In this document: piece after piece, positions 39,504 to 49,769 of the stretch
How positions within the stretch are numbered: the first letter of the stretch is position 1
Layout: every line of letters begins with the position of its first letter
NCBI GenBank assembly: GCA_902567945.1
Contig: CACFOC010000002.1
Span: forward strand, 37,436-101,435
Source of the DNA: an uncultured Pelagibacteraceae bacterium
GTDB lineage: Bacteria; Pseudomonadota; Alphaproteobacteria; Pelagibacterales; Pelagibacteraceae
Reading direction: 5' to 3'
Length of the DNA stretch: 64,000 bases
Notes under the pieces: model-generated
The model's input: only the letters and a program-made list of their open reading frames with translations
Told to the model about the DNA's origin: nothing
Databases searched by the model: none
Translations under genes and position numbers: made by a program

Positions 39504-39871
39504 TACTTTTTATCAAGGGGGTGGTTAACTCCATCATTAACTCCGATGTTTTTATATTCAAAAGGATTCACCCCTTCTATGCATGCAATATTTATCATAT
39601 AAACTTTATCATGATTGCTTCTTGGATTTGTGTGAGTATAAATTCCACACTTTGAGCAAAAATAATGTTCAGCTACTTTTGTGTGATATTGATAAAGAGT
39701 TAAAAGATCTTTTCCCTTAATAATTTTAAAATTCTCAGGGCTAATTGGTGTCATTATGTAACCCTTCCTCTTACAAATTGAACAGTTACATCTATTAAGC
39801 TTTTCAAATCCCTTCTCTTGTAATTTTACTTCAGCCTCTACTCCTCCGCAGTGACATGTTAATTTTTTCAT
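39503..39871 (-). CDS. GFA/CENP-V domain protein
   Basis: CHCGGVEAEV...RCNCSICKRKGYIM...HYFCSKCGIYTHTN. Confidence 0.85.
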   Translation of the reverse strand: MKKLTCHCGGVEAEVKLQEKGFEKLNRCNCSICKRKGYIMTPISPENFKIIKGKDLLTLYQYHTKVAEHYFCSKCGIYTHTNPRSNHDKVYMINIACIEGVNPFEYKNIGVNDGVNHPLDKK

Positions 39872-40057
39872 TTATTTATTTTTAATTTAAATTCTTTAGC
39901 ATGATTTTCATATCGTGGTAATAGTTATCCACATCATAACTAAATCTAGTTTTAATGTTCATGCTTTGATTCAGTTTAGATTCTTTTTTGGACTCAAAAT
40001 ACAACCTAATAGTTACTTTTTCACAGCTTGCTATATTGTGTTTCATATTATAAATTA

Positions 40058-40072
40058 GAACAAAATAAGAAC
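40058..40072 (+). promoter_or_regulatory. SOS/LexA-type box upstream of umuD
   Basis: Exact GAAC-AAAATAA-GAAC, 3 nt before the ATG at 40076. Confidence 0.65.
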
Positions 40073-40075
40073 ATT

Positions 40076-40468
40076 ATGAAAGCACTATTGCCATTTCATT
40101 TAAACAAAGTCGGGGCTGGATTTCCTTCTCCAGCAACAGATTATGTGGAAGACGACATAGATCTTAATGCTCATTTAATAAAAAATATACCATCTACCTT
40201 TATTATCAGAGTCCAAGGTAAATCTATGACTGACGTTGGTATTCATGATGGTGATCTTTTAATAGTAGATAAAAGTTTAAATCCAAAAAATTTTTCTACT
40301 GTAATTGCCAATGTTAATGAAGAGTTGGTTGTAAAAACTTTCATAAAAAAAGAAAATCAATCCTTTTTAACTTCTGGATCAAAAAAAATTAAAGATAAAA
40401 TCAATTTAACTGATAATCCTGAAATTTTTATTTGGGGTGTAGTAACTTACGTAATTCATGCTTTATAG
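40076..40468 (+). CDS. umuD: UmuD-like autoproteolytic subunit of DNA polymerase V
   Basis: AGFPSPATDYVEDDIDLNAHLI, VQGKSMTDVGIHDGDLLIVD (catalytic Ser), VVKTF (Lys); listed ORF starts at 40028. Confidence 0.92.
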   Translation: MKALLPFHLNKVGAGFPSPATDYVEDDIDLNAHLIKNIPSTFIIRVQGKSMTDVGIHDGDLLIVDKSLNPKNFSTVIANVNEELVVKTFIKKENQSFLTSGSKKIKDKINLTDNPEIFIWGVVTYVIHAL

Positions 40469-41738
40469 CAAAAATAAAATAGCTTTAGTAGATTGTAACT
40501 CATTCTATGTTTCATGTGAAAGATTATTTAACCCCTCGATAGTTAAAAAACCAGTGGTTGTATTATCGGGTAATGACGGGTGTGTAATTTCTCGATCAAC
40601 AGAAGCTAAGACTTTAGGAATTAAAATGGGAGAACCCTATTTTAAAGTGGAGAGAATAGTAAAAGAAAATGATGTAAAAATTTTTTCAACAAACTTTGCT
40701 TTATATGGAGATATATCAAGAAGAGTTATGAAAACTTTAAAGCAATTTTCGCCACAAATGGAGATTTATTCTATCGATGAAGCTTTTTTAGATTTAACTT
40801 CAGTAAAAAATGAAAATTTACTAGAACATGGTCATGAAATTAGAAAAACTATTTTAAAATGGACTGGTATACCAACTAGCATTGGAATTGCAACAACAAA
40901 AACTTTAAGTAAAGCTGCGAATTATATTGCAAAAAAAGAAAAGTCGGGAGTTATTGATTTAATAAATTCTAAACAAATAGATAAACTTCTTTCAGAAATT
41001 AAAATAAATGATGTTTGGGGCGTAGGACGTCAACTAACAAAATTCTATATCAGAAATGGAATAAATACAGCCTATGATCTTAAAAAAATTCATAACGGAT
41101 GGATAAAAAAAAATACAAATGTTTTTGGGTCACGCACAGCAATGGAGTTAAAAGGATTTTCGTGTATATCTTTAGAGCCTCATGAAGAAAAAAGAAAAAG
41201 TTGTTGTGTATCAAGATCGTTTGGAAGAAAAGTCACAAAACTAGAAGAATTAAAAGAATCTATTACAACACATTGTCTTAATGCTGCAGAAAAAATTAGA
41301 AATGATAATCAAACAGTAAAAAAAATAACTGTCTTTATAAAAACAAGCCCTTTTCAAATAGGAAAAAAATATTACGCAAATTCAAAAGATATAGATTTAC
41401 CAATAAGAACAAATGATAGCATTACCTTAATAAAATACTCTCTAATTATATTAGAAAATATTTATAAAGAAGGATATCAATATCAAAAGACTGGTATAAT
41501 TTTTTCAAAATTAAAAGATGTCAATATTTATAATAAAAATTTGTTTTCAACAATTAATAATGAAGAAAAGAGAACTAAATTAATGAAAGCAATCGACTAC
41601 ACGAATATAAAATATGGACGTCATGCTTTAAGTGTTGCGCAAGCAGGGTTCAAGAAAAAATGGAATACTAGAAGACGCTTCTCATCTAGAATTGATACTG
41701 CATGCTTTGATTTGTTACCTTTTGTCAAAACTTCCTAA
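40458..41738 (+). CDS. umuC: UmuC-like Y-family DNA polymerase
   Basis: ALVDCNSFYVSCERLFNP, VVLSGNDGCVISRS, YSIDEAFLDL, PTSIGIATTKTLSKAANYIAKK. Confidence 0.95.
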   Translation: MLYSKNKIALVDCNSFYVSCERLFNPSIVKKPVVVLSGNDGCVISRSTEAKTLGIKMGEPYFKVERIVKENDVKIFSTNFALYGDISRRVMKTLKQFSPQMEIYSIDEAFLDLTSVKNENLLEHGHEIRKTILKWTGIPTSIGIATTKTLSKAANYIAKKEKSGVIDLINSKQIDKLLSEIKINDVWGVGRQLTKFYIRNGINTAYDLKKIHNGWIKKNTNVFGSRTAMELKGFSCISLEPHEEKRKSCCVSRSFGRKVTKLEELKESITTHCLNAAEKIRNDNQTVKKITVFIKTSPFQIGKKYYANSKDIDLPIRTNDSITLIKYSLIILENIYKEGYQYQKTGIIFSKLKDVNIYNKNLFSTINNEEKRTKLMKAIDYTNIKYGRHALSVAQAGFKKKWNTRRRFSSRIDTACFDLLPFVKTS

Positions 41739-42602
41739 AAGATCAATACTACCAATATTATCTAAAGAGCTATCAAATTCAGCAATATTTGAACGCATAG
41801 ATATTTTAAAAATAATTAAAACAAAAATTAATAAAAGAAATATAGGAAGTAGAGTAAGTAAAGAGATATTTTTAAAAATCAAAAACGAATAAAGTAAAAA
41901 AAATAAAATTGACCTAAAAATTACTATATTTCTAAATACTGAAATTATAGCTAGTGAATGAAATACAAGAGCATTAAAATTCATTTTTGACGGTCCAAAA
42001 TATCTAGTTCCCCTTATAGAAGGTATAGATTCTCGATTATTAATAGTTTTTACAATCGAACTAGAATAAGAGTTCCACAAATATGATTTCTGGATTAATT
42101 GATCTACGTGGTCTCTAGGAAGGCATGTAAAATTACCAAATTTTATTAATTTACCAGTAAATATGAAAGTTAGTAGTTTATGTGCTTGATACAAAGTCTT
42201 AAAAATCAATCCCTCAGATCTTTTAAATCTATTTCCAGTTACAGTTATATTAGGTTTATTTTTAACTTTTTCAAAAAAGTAATTGAGTTCTTCTGGTCTA
42301 TCCTCTCCATCCGCATCCATAACAATTACATGTTCAAAATCTTCATTTTTATAAATATATTTTAGTCCAGCGGCAATACATCTTTGATGCACTGTATTTT
42401 TTTTCATATTCAAAATTTTGACTGATTTTATTTTTTTAAAATTAAAATCAAATTCGGGTCTTTTTTCTGTTGAAGCATCGTTAACAAGAATAATAGAAAC
42501 TAACGCATCCCAGTTTTCAATTTGTAAATCAATTTCACTAAGTAATTTTGAAACAGATTTCCAGTCATTAAAAAGGGGAATTAAAATTATAAATTTTTTC
42601 AT
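41715..42602 (-). CDS. family 2 (dolichol-phosphate mannosyltransferase-like) glycosyltransferase
   Basis: FIILIPLFNDWKSVSKLLSEI, MDADGEDRPEEL, C-terminal TM helices. Confidence 0.82.
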   Translation of the reverse strand: MKKFIILIPLFNDWKSVSKLLSEIDLQIENWDALVSIILVNDASTEKRPEFDFNFKKIKSVKILNMKKNTVHQRCIAAGLKYIYKNEDFEHVIVMDADGEDRPEELNYFFEKVKNKPNITVTGNRFKRSEGLIFKTLYQAHKLLTFIFTGKLIKFGNFTCLPRDHVDQLIQKSYLWNSYSSSIVKTINNRESIPSIRGTRYFGPSKMNFNALVFHSLAIISVFRNIVIFRSILFFLLYSFLIFKNISLLTLLPIFLLLIFVLIIFKISMRSNIAEFDSSLDNIGSIDLLGSFDKR

Positions 42603-43981
42603 TTGCTACCAAGCATACATATTTTATTATTTTCTATTACAAAAGAAACTCCATGATCACACTCTCCATTAACAATTAAAAAACCATTCTGCCCAATAGT
42701 TTTTACAAAATCTTCCATTGATTTATCAACAAAGGCGGAAGAATGTGTATACCATTTTGGTCTTGAGTCTAAATGATAAGATAAATTACCTGCATGCCAT
42801 TCATCACCAATAACTGATTCTATAGTATTAGAAAAATTTTTATTCCATTCTTGCTGAACTTTATTTGCAATAATTTTTCCTGGATAATCTGTTCTTTTAT
42901 CTTTTTCAGAAATGGATATGTATAAATAAGCTAATGGAGAAAAACTAAAAAAGATTAGAAAAATTATCAAAAAATTTTTTATTTTTTTTAAAACAATTTT
43001 TTTTTGAAAAATATAAATAAACAATACGCCAAAAAATAAATAAAAAGGTGTCATCCACATTGTTCTGATTTTAGTTCCCAAAATTAATGATGTAAAAAAA
43101 ACTAAAATAATAGGAACAAGATTAACAGCTAATAAAAATAATAACTTCTTATCTTTAGTTTTTAGTTTAATTTTAAAGTTTTTAGTAAAAAATAAAAACA
43201 TAATGAAAAAAGGCAAAAGTATTGTTGTCTGTTTTCCAAGAAAAATTAAAGGGTGAGTTAGATGATTTAAAATGCTAATTTCATCTTTTGAGGTTCTGCT
43301 TAAAGCATATGTAATTGTAGTATAATCATTTTCTACCAGCCAAATTATATGTGGTATCAAAATTAAAAAAAATGATAACAATGAAATTAAAAATTTAAAT
43401 TTAAATTTTCTTGTAAATATGAAGTAAATAAAAAATATATCAATGGCAACCAATAAGTAAATAAATAAATACTTTGATAAAATACCTAAAGCAGCAAATA
43501 ACCCAAATAAAAACCAATCTACAGCTTTATTTTTTTTAATACCTCTCCAACAAAAAAAAACTGTTAGCGCCCAGAAAGGTAATTGGCTAATGTTAACATT
43601 AAATTCAGGTGTGGTAAAATTATAGAAATAAATAACTTCTAACAAAAAAACTGAGATTAAACTGTAAATTTTATTTTGAAAGAATTCTTTTGAAAAAACA
43701 TAAACTACAAAAAAAGAAAATATAACAAATATTTGACTCAACAAATAGTAAGCCCAATCTTGATTTCCAAATATTTGATAAATAAATCCAACAGCCCAAG
43801 CACTAAAAGGTGGATGTTTGCTATAACCCCAATCTATATATGTACTCCATGCTAGTGCTTCTATAGTATCCAATGGTAAATTTATATTTGATATGGTGGG
43901 AACTAAAGTCCAAACAAATAAATGAGTAATCAAAAAAAATATTAACGTTTTGTCAATATTGCTATTTTTAATAAACATCAT
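42599..43981 (-). CDS. GT39/ArnT-like membrane glycosyltransferase
   Basis: Multi-pass membrane protein; STYIDWGYSKHPPFSAWAVGFIYQIFGNQDWAYYLLSQ typical of the PMT/ArnT family; overlaps the GT2 start. Confidence 0.78.
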   Translation of the reverse strand: MMFIKNSNIDKTLIFFLITHLFVWTLVPTISNINLPLDTIEALAWSTYIDWGYSKHPPFSAWAVGFIYQIFGNQDWAYYLLSQIFVIFSFFVVYVFSKEFFQNKIYSLISVFLLEVIYFYNFTTPEFNVNISQLPFWALTVFFCWRGIKKNKAVDWFLFGLFAALGILSKYLFIYLLVAIDIFFIYFIFTRKFKFKFLISLLSFFLILIPHIIWLVENDYTTITYALSRTSKDEISILNHLTHPLIFLGKQTTILLPFFIMFLFFTKNFKIKLKTKDKKLLFLLAVNLVPIILVFFTSLILGTKIRTMWMTPFYLFFGVLFIYIFQKKIVLKKIKNFLIIFLIFFSFSPLAYLYISISEKDKRTDYPGKIIANKVQQEWNKNFSNTIESVIGDEWHAGNLSYHLDSRPKWYTHSSAFVDKSMEDFVKTIGQNGFLIVNGECDHGVSFVIENNKICMLGSK

Positions 43982-44006
43982 TTAAATTTATACAAATTTA
44001 TGGTGC

Positions 44007-44034
44007 TTGACACCCAGAAAAACGTAAATATACT
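44007..44034 (+). promoter_or_regulatory. sigma70-type promoter for dksA
   Basis: TTGACA (44007-44012), 16-bp spacer, TATACT (44029-44034). Confidence 0.65.
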
Positions 44035-44066
44035 CACGGCCTTTGAAATAACATAAAGTAGCAAGA

Positions 44067-44474
44067 ATGGCTAAAAAATATACACCAAACGAAAAAGAAA
44101 AGTATATGTGCGCAAAGCACAAAACTTACTTCAAAAAAAAATTGGTGGAGTGGAAACAAGAAATTATAGAAAATAATACTAAGAGTTTATATTTAAGTGA
44201 TTCTGGATCTGAAATCTCTTCACCTGATATAGTGGATCAAGCTTCATCCCAAACGGAAAAAAACGTTGAAATGCGTACAATAAATAGACAAAGAAAACTT
44301 TTAAACAAAATTGAAAAAGCTATTAAAAAAATTGAAAATGACACCTACGGATACTGTGAAGAAACAGGAGAACCAATTGGATTAAAAAGATTAATAGCTA
44401 GACCTATAGCCACATTATCTATTGAAGCTCAAGAAAAACACGAAAAAAACGAAAAAATATTTGCCGATATTTAA
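44067..44474 (+). CDS. dksA: DksA/TraR family RNA polymerase-binding transcription factor
   Basis: KTYFKKKLVEWKQEI, TINRQRKLLNKIEKAIKKIENDTYGYCEETGEPIGLKRLIARP. Confidence 0.92.
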   Translation: MAKKYTPNEKEKYMCAKHKTYFKKKLVEWKQEIIENNTKSLYLSDSGSEISSPDIVDQASSQTEKNVEMRTINRQRKLLNKIEKAIKKIENDTYGYCEETGEPIGLKRLIARPIATLSIEAQEKHEKNEKIFADI

Positions 44475-44475
44475 T

Positions 44476-45114
44476 TTAAATTTCAGGTATAGCTTCGCCT
44501 GAATTTAAGCAATCGTAACCTCTTATTACAGCTTCACGTTTAGAAATTGTTTCATACCATTTACATAAATTTTTATAATTTTTTAAACCTATATCGTGCC
44601 AGTTATGCCTAGCAATCCAAGGGAAGGTTGCTATATCTGCAATAGAATAATTTTTTCCAGCCAAAAAATCTGATTTTGACAAATGTTCATCCAAATCTTT
44701 GTACAATTTCTTCGCAATATTAAAATATCTTTCTTCTCCAAATTTACTTTTTCCAGGATTGTAATGATGGAATTGGTGATGTTGCCCTAACATTGGTCCA
44801 ATATCCCCCATTTGTGCCATCAACCACTGATTTATAAGATTTCTATTATCACTATCATAAAATTTACCACTTAATTCTGCTAAATAAATTAGAATGGCAC
44901 CAGACTGAAAAAAACTAACTTTATTTTGGTGGTCGGTTATTGCTGGTATTTTGCTAAGAGGACTTATTTTTCTAAATTCAGAACTAAACTGTTCACCTTT
45001 TGCTAGATTTATTAATGTTATTTTATAATCAAATTTTATTTCTTCTAGCATTATAGATATTTTTCTACCATTAGGAGTGTTGGCATAAAATAGTTCAATC
45101 ACTTTTTTTGACAC
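44476..45114 (-). CDS. glutathione S-transferase family protein
   Basis: LFYANTPNGRKISIMLEEI, SPLSKIPAI; GTG at 45114 is preceded by AGGA, so it may start there rather than at the listed 45156. Confidence 0.85.
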   Translation of the reverse strand: MSKKVIELFYANTPNGRKISIMLEEIKFDYKITLINLAKGEQFSSEFRKISPLSKIPAITDHQNKVSFFQSGAILIYLAELSGKFYDSDNRNLINQWLMAQMGDIGPMLGQHHQFHHYNPGKSKFGEERYFNIAKKLYKDLDEHLSKSDFLAGKNYSIADIATFPWIARHNWHDIGLKNYKNLCKWYETISKREAVIRGYDCLNSGEAIPEI

Positions 45115-46117
45115 CCAATCTTTCCTGCATACTTTTTGAGGTTGTAGTATATTCAAATCTATATGTTTCGTTTGGTTTTGCTATTTTAAAACATGCTCGA
45201 GCAGCTAGAGCTCCTTCATGAAAACCTGATAAAATTAATTTAAGTTTGCCTGGGTATGAACAAATGTCTCCTATTGCAAAAATACCTTTTTTATTTGTTT
45301 GAAAATTTTCTGTATTTACTGGTATTGTTTTTTTTTCCAAGTTTAATCCCCATTCTGCAATAGGTCCGAGTTTCATTATTAATCCAAAAAAACCAAGAAC
45401 GCAATCGGTTGGAATTTTTTCAATTTTTCCTTCTTCACTTTTAATAGTTATAGAACTGATTGTTTTTTCTCCATCAATTGAATTAATTTGAAAAGGCGTT
45501 TTTATTTTTAATTTACCTTCTTTTTCTAATTTTCTTGCAATTTCAGCGCTATGTTCTGCGCCACGAAATTCATTTCTTCTATGTACCAATGTCACTTCAG
45601 AAATTTTAGATAATTCTATTGCCCAATCTAAAGCTGAGTCACCACCACCAAAAATACAAATTTTTTTGTTTTTAAAATAATTTTTATCTTTCACTGAATA
45701 AAAAAGACTATTATTTTCAAATTTTTCTATTCCTTTAATTAAAAATTTTCTTGGCTCAAAAGAACCTACTCCACCAGCAATTATAACGTTTGGAGAGATA
45801 AAAGTTTTTTTCTTGCTAGTTGTAACTTTCCAATTATTTTCATTTTTAGAAACCGATTGAACTCTTTCGTTTAAATGAAAATTGGGTTTAAAAGGTTTAA
45901 TTTGTTCCAACAAACTATTTGTTAAACCTTCTCCCGTGCATTCAGGTATAGCGGGAATATCATAAATAGGTTTATCAGGATAAAGCTCTATACATTGACC
46001 ACCAATTTTATCTAAATTATCTATCACTTCAGCTTTGAGGCCAATTATACCTAATTGATGAACAACAAATAATCCAACTGGTCCAGCGCCAATTACTATA
46101 GCATCAGTCTTAATCAT
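45095..46117 (-). CDS. ferredoxin-NADP reductase (thioredoxin reductase-like type)
   Basis: AIVIGAGPVGLFVVHQLGIIGL, IGGQCIELYPDKPIYDIPAIPE, IFGGGDSALDWAIEL, FAIGDICSYPGKLKLILSGFHEGALAAR. Confidence 0.9.
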   Translation of the reverse strand: MIKTDAIVIGAGPVGLFVVHQLGIIGLKAEVIDNLDKIGGQCIELYPDKPIYDIPAIPECTGEGLTNSLLEQIKPFKPNFHLNERVQSVSKNENNWKVTTSKKKTFISPNVIIAGGVGSFEPRKFLIKGIEKFENNSLFYSVKDKNYFKNKKICIFGGGDSALDWAIELSKISEVTLVHRRNEFRGAEHSAEIARKLEKEGKLKIKTPFQINSIDGEKTISSITIKSEEGKIEKIPTDCVLGFFGLIMKLGPIAEWGLNLEKKTIPVNTENFQTNKKGIFAIGDICSYPGKLKLILSGFHEGALAARACFKIAKPNETYRFEYTTTSKSMQERLGVKKSD

Positions 46118-46124
46118 AATTGAA

Positions 46125-46457
<333 letters not shown>

Positions 46458-46529
46458 CTAAATATATGCTAATTAAAATAATGCAATAGATAAAATGATA
46501 TGTTTTAATAGTTTTATAGATTTTTACCT

Positions 46530-48425
46530 ATGGCGACAAAATATCATGAAATATATCAAAGATCTATAAAGGATCCTGAGGGTTTTTGGTCAGAAGTAGC
46601 TAAAAATATTTTTTGGTACAAAAAACCTACAAAAATTTTAAACTCTAGTAAACCACCTTTCTATAAATGGTTTACAGATGGAACTACAAACACTTGTTAT
46701 AATGCTGTTGACCTTCATGTAAAAAATGGAAATGGAAAAAAGATAGCTATTATTTATGATAGCCCAATTACAAATTCTCAAAAAAAAATAACTTATGATG
46801 AATTAAAAAATCAAGTTTCAATTTTTGCTGGAGCTTTAGCAAATCAAGGAATAAAAAAAGGAGATAGAGTCATAATCTATATGCCGATGATTCCTGAAGC
46901 GGTAATTGGAATGCTGGCTTGTGGAAGAATTGGAGCTGTTCATTCTGTAGTTTTTGGTGGTTTCGCTCCAAATGAACTTGCCAGTAGAATAGATGATTCA
47001 AAAGCAAAAATTATTTTATCATCATCATGTGGTTATGAGCCAGGAAGAACAGTTGAATATAAACCTCTTCTAAAAAAAGCAATTGAATTAGCAAAACACA
47101 AACCGGAAAAATGTATTATCTATCAGAGAAAAGATTTTAAAGTTGATTTAGAGAAAAATGAAATTGATTGGAACGATGCAATAAAAAATGCAAAACCTGT
47201 AGAGTGTGTTGAGATGAATGCCAACGACTATGCTTATATTCTTTACACATCAGGAACAACAGGTGTTCCTAAAGGAATTGTTAGAGACATTGGTGGACAT
47301 ATAGTTGCACTTAAGTGGACAATGAAAAATATTTATAACATTGATCCAGATGATGTGTGGTGGTCAGCGAGTGATATTGGTTGGATAGTTGGACACTCTT
47401 ATATCGTTTATGCCCCACTCTTCCATGGATGTACAACAGTACTATTTGAAGGAAAGCCTGTTGGTACACCTGATGCTGGGGTTTTCTGGAGAATTATTTC
47501 TGAACACAAAGTAAAATCACTATTCACAGCCCCTACAGCATTTCGTGCAATTAAAAAAGAAGATCCTAATGGAAATTTCTTTAAAAAATACGATTTATCA
47601 AAATTTGAATCTTTATTTCTGGCAGGAGAAAGAGCTGATCCAGATACATTAAAATGGGCAGAGAGTTTATTAAAAGTTCCAGTCATTGATCACTGGTGGC
47701 AGACAGAAACTAGTTGGGCCATTAGTGCGAATTGTGCAGGGATAGGATTAGAAAAAACAAAATACGGATCAGCATGTAAACCAGTTCCAGGTTATGATGT
47801 GCAGGTATTAAAAAGCGATGGCAAACAAGCGAAACCAAATGAAATGGGTGATGTAGTTGTGAAACTACCACTTCCTCCTGGAACTTTTCCAACACTTTGG
47901 GGTGCTGATCAAAGATATAAAGAAACTTATATGTCAAACTATCCTGGTTACTATCAAACGTATGATGCAGGACATATTGATGAAGATGGTTACGTTTGGA
48001 TTATGTCGCGAACCGATGACATTATTAATGTTGCCGGTCACAGATTATCAACGGGCGCCATGGAAGAAGTTTTAGCAGAACATAAAGATGTTGCAGAATG
48101 TGCGGTCTTAGGAATTGCAGATAAATTAAAAGGACAATTACCCATTGGTTTATTAACGCTTAAAGCTGGAGTTACTAAAAAACATGAAGATATTTCAAAA
48201 GAATGTGTGCAGATGATTAGACAAAAAATTGGTCCTGTTGCAGCTTTTAAAACAGCAATTGTTATAAAAAGGCTACCTAAAACAAGGTCAGGTAAAATCC
48301 TAAGAGGAACTGTTAGAAAAATTGCCGATGGTGAAACATATAAAATGCCCGCAACTATCGATGATCCTGCTATTTTAGACGAAATTAAAGAAGATCTAAA
48401 AAAAAATAATATTTTAAAATCTTAA
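46530..48425 (+). CDS. prpE: propionyl-CoA/acetyl-CoA synthetase-like AMP-forming ligase
   Basis: YILYTSGTTGVPKGIVRD, WWSASDIGWIVGHSYIVYAPLFHG, TRSGKILRGTVRKI; PrpE-like overall pattern. Confidence 0.82.
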   Translation: MATKYHEIYQRSIKDPEGFWSEVAKNIFWYKKPTKILNSSKPPFYKWFTDGTTNTCYNAVDLHVKNGNGKKIAIIYDSPITNSQKKITYDELKNQVSIFAGALANQGIKKGDRVIIYMPMIPEAVIGMLACGRIGAVHSVVFGGFAPNELASRIDDSKAKIILSSSCGYEPGRTVEYKPLLKKAIELAKHKPEKCIIYQRKDFKVDLEKNEIDWNDAIKNAKPVECVEMNANDYAYILYTSGTTGVPKGIVRDIGGHIVALKWTMKNIYNIDPDDVWWSASDIGWIVGHSYIVYAPLFHGCTTVLFEGKPVGTPDAGVFWRIISEHKVKSLFTAPTAFRAIKKEDPNGNFFKKYDLSKFESLFLAGERADPDTLKWAESLLKVPVIDHWWQTETSWAISANCAGIGLEKTKYGSACKPVPGYDVQVLKSDGKQAKPNEMGDVVVKLPLPPGTFPTLWGADQRYKETYMSNYPGYYQTYDAGHIDEDGYVWIMSRTDDIINVAGHRLSTGAMEEVLAEHKDVAECAVLGIADKLKGQLPIGLLTLKAGVTKKHEDISKECVQMIRQKIGPVAAFKTAIVIKRLPKTRSGKILRGTVRKIADGETYKMPATIDDPAILDEIKEDLKKNNILKS

Positions 48426-49727
48426 CGGTTTACCATTAGCTTTTTCAATAAGCTTACCATCCCAAACAATTGCTTTTCCATTTACAATCGTTCCTAAAGG
48501 AAAACCTTTTACTTCATAACCATCAAATGGTGTCCAGCCACATTTACTTGCAATCCAATCGTTTTTAATAACTTTTTTCATATTCATATCCACGATGGTT
48601 AAATCAGCATCATATCCTTCTTTGATATAACCTTTGTTTTTTATTCCAAAAATTCTTACTGGGTTTTCACAAACTAATTTTATGAATTGGTTTAAGGTTA
48701 ACTTATTGTTGTTGATGTGATTAAGCATAAGCGGAACTAAGGTTTGAACTCCTGGCATTCCTGATGAAGTTTGAGGATATTCTTTCTTTTTATTTTCTAA
48801 ACTATGTGGAGCATGATCTGAACCTATGGTATCAACCACACTATCCTTTACAGCTTTCCAAAGTATATCTTGATGTTTCTTTTCTCTAATTGGTGGATTC
48901 ATTTGAGCAAGCGATCCTAACAATTTGTAACATTGTGGAGCACTTATAGTTAAGTGTTGTGGAGTAATTTCAAAAGTGACATTCCCTTTATACCTTGATA
49001 AAAATTCTACTTCTTCTTTTGTCGTTACATGTAAAACATGAATTTTTTTCTTATAACGCTCTGCAATTTTTACTACTCTTCTTGTTGAAGACATTGCACA
49101 TTCTTCATTTCTCCAAATTGGATGAGAACTAACATCGCCTTTTTTTATAAATTTTTTTCTAAGATTTAAAATTTCCTCATCTTCCGAATGAATGGCAACA
49201 ACTTTAGAACTATTTGAGATGACTTTTTCGATATCTTTTTCATCTTTCACTAAAAGATTTCCTGTGGAAGATCCTGCAAATAATTTTACCCCGCAACAAC
49301 CTTCGAGCTTATCTACCTTTTGCAAATCTTCCATATTTTGTGGAGTTGCACCAAAATAAAAAGCATAATTAGAAAACATTCTATTTTTGGCTAAACTAAG
49401 TTTTTTATTAAATTCAGCTTGATTAGAAGTTGGTGGATTGGTATTTGGCATCTCAAATACTGAAGTGACCCCACCTAGAACTGCTGCTTTACTTCCTGAT
49501 TCTAAATCTTCAACATCTGTTGAACCAGGCTCTCTAAAATGAACTTGAGTGTCTATAATTCCAGGTAAAATTGTAAGATTGTTAGCATCCAAAACTTTTT
49601 GATTAGAGTTATCTAATTTACCAATTTCTTTTACTATTCCGTTAGATATACCTATGTCGGTTTTTTTTAATTGGCCGCCTATAAAACAGTTGCCATTTTT
49701 AATGATAAGATCAAAAGAAGAAGGCAT
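48414..49727 (-). CDS. pyrC: dihydroorotase
   Basis: ILPGIIDTQVHFREPGSTDVEDLESGSKAAVLGGVTSVFEMPNTNPPT, IGSDHAPHSLENK; MPSSFDLIIKNG taken as start. Confidence 0.93.
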   Translation of the reverse strand: MPSSFDLIIKNGNCFIGGQLKKTDIGISNGIVKEIGKLDNSNQKVLDANNLTILPGIIDTQVHFREPGSTDVEDLESGSKAAVLGGVTSVFEMPNTNPPTSNQAEFNKKLSLAKNRMFSNYAFYFGATPQNMEDLQKVDKLEGCCGVKLFAGSSTGNLLVKDEKDIEKVISNSSKVVAIHSEDEEILNLRKKFIKKGDVSSHPIWRNEECAMSSTRRVVKIAERYKKKIHVLHVTTKEEVEFLSRYKGNVTFEITPQHLTISAPQCYKLLGSLAQMNPPIREKKHQDILWKAVKDSVVDTIGSDHAPHSLENKKKEYPQTSSGMPGVQTLVPLMLNHINNNKLTLNQFIKLVCENPVRIFGIKNKGYIKEGYDADLTIVDMNMKKVIKNDWIASKCGWTPFDGYEVKGFPLGTIVNGKAIVWDGKLIEKANGKPLRF

Positions 49728-49769
49728 TCTCTGGCTATTTAATATATTATAGTATGCATATTTGCAAAT

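Noticed and set aside
39872-40075. possible replication origin based on a DnaA box
   Set aside because: Only one perfect box seen and the typical oriC gene context is absent.
41632-41892. plus-strand 86-aa ORF at the umuC 3' end
   Set aside because: Overlaps umuC in another frame and runs antisense to the GT2 gene; no independent support.
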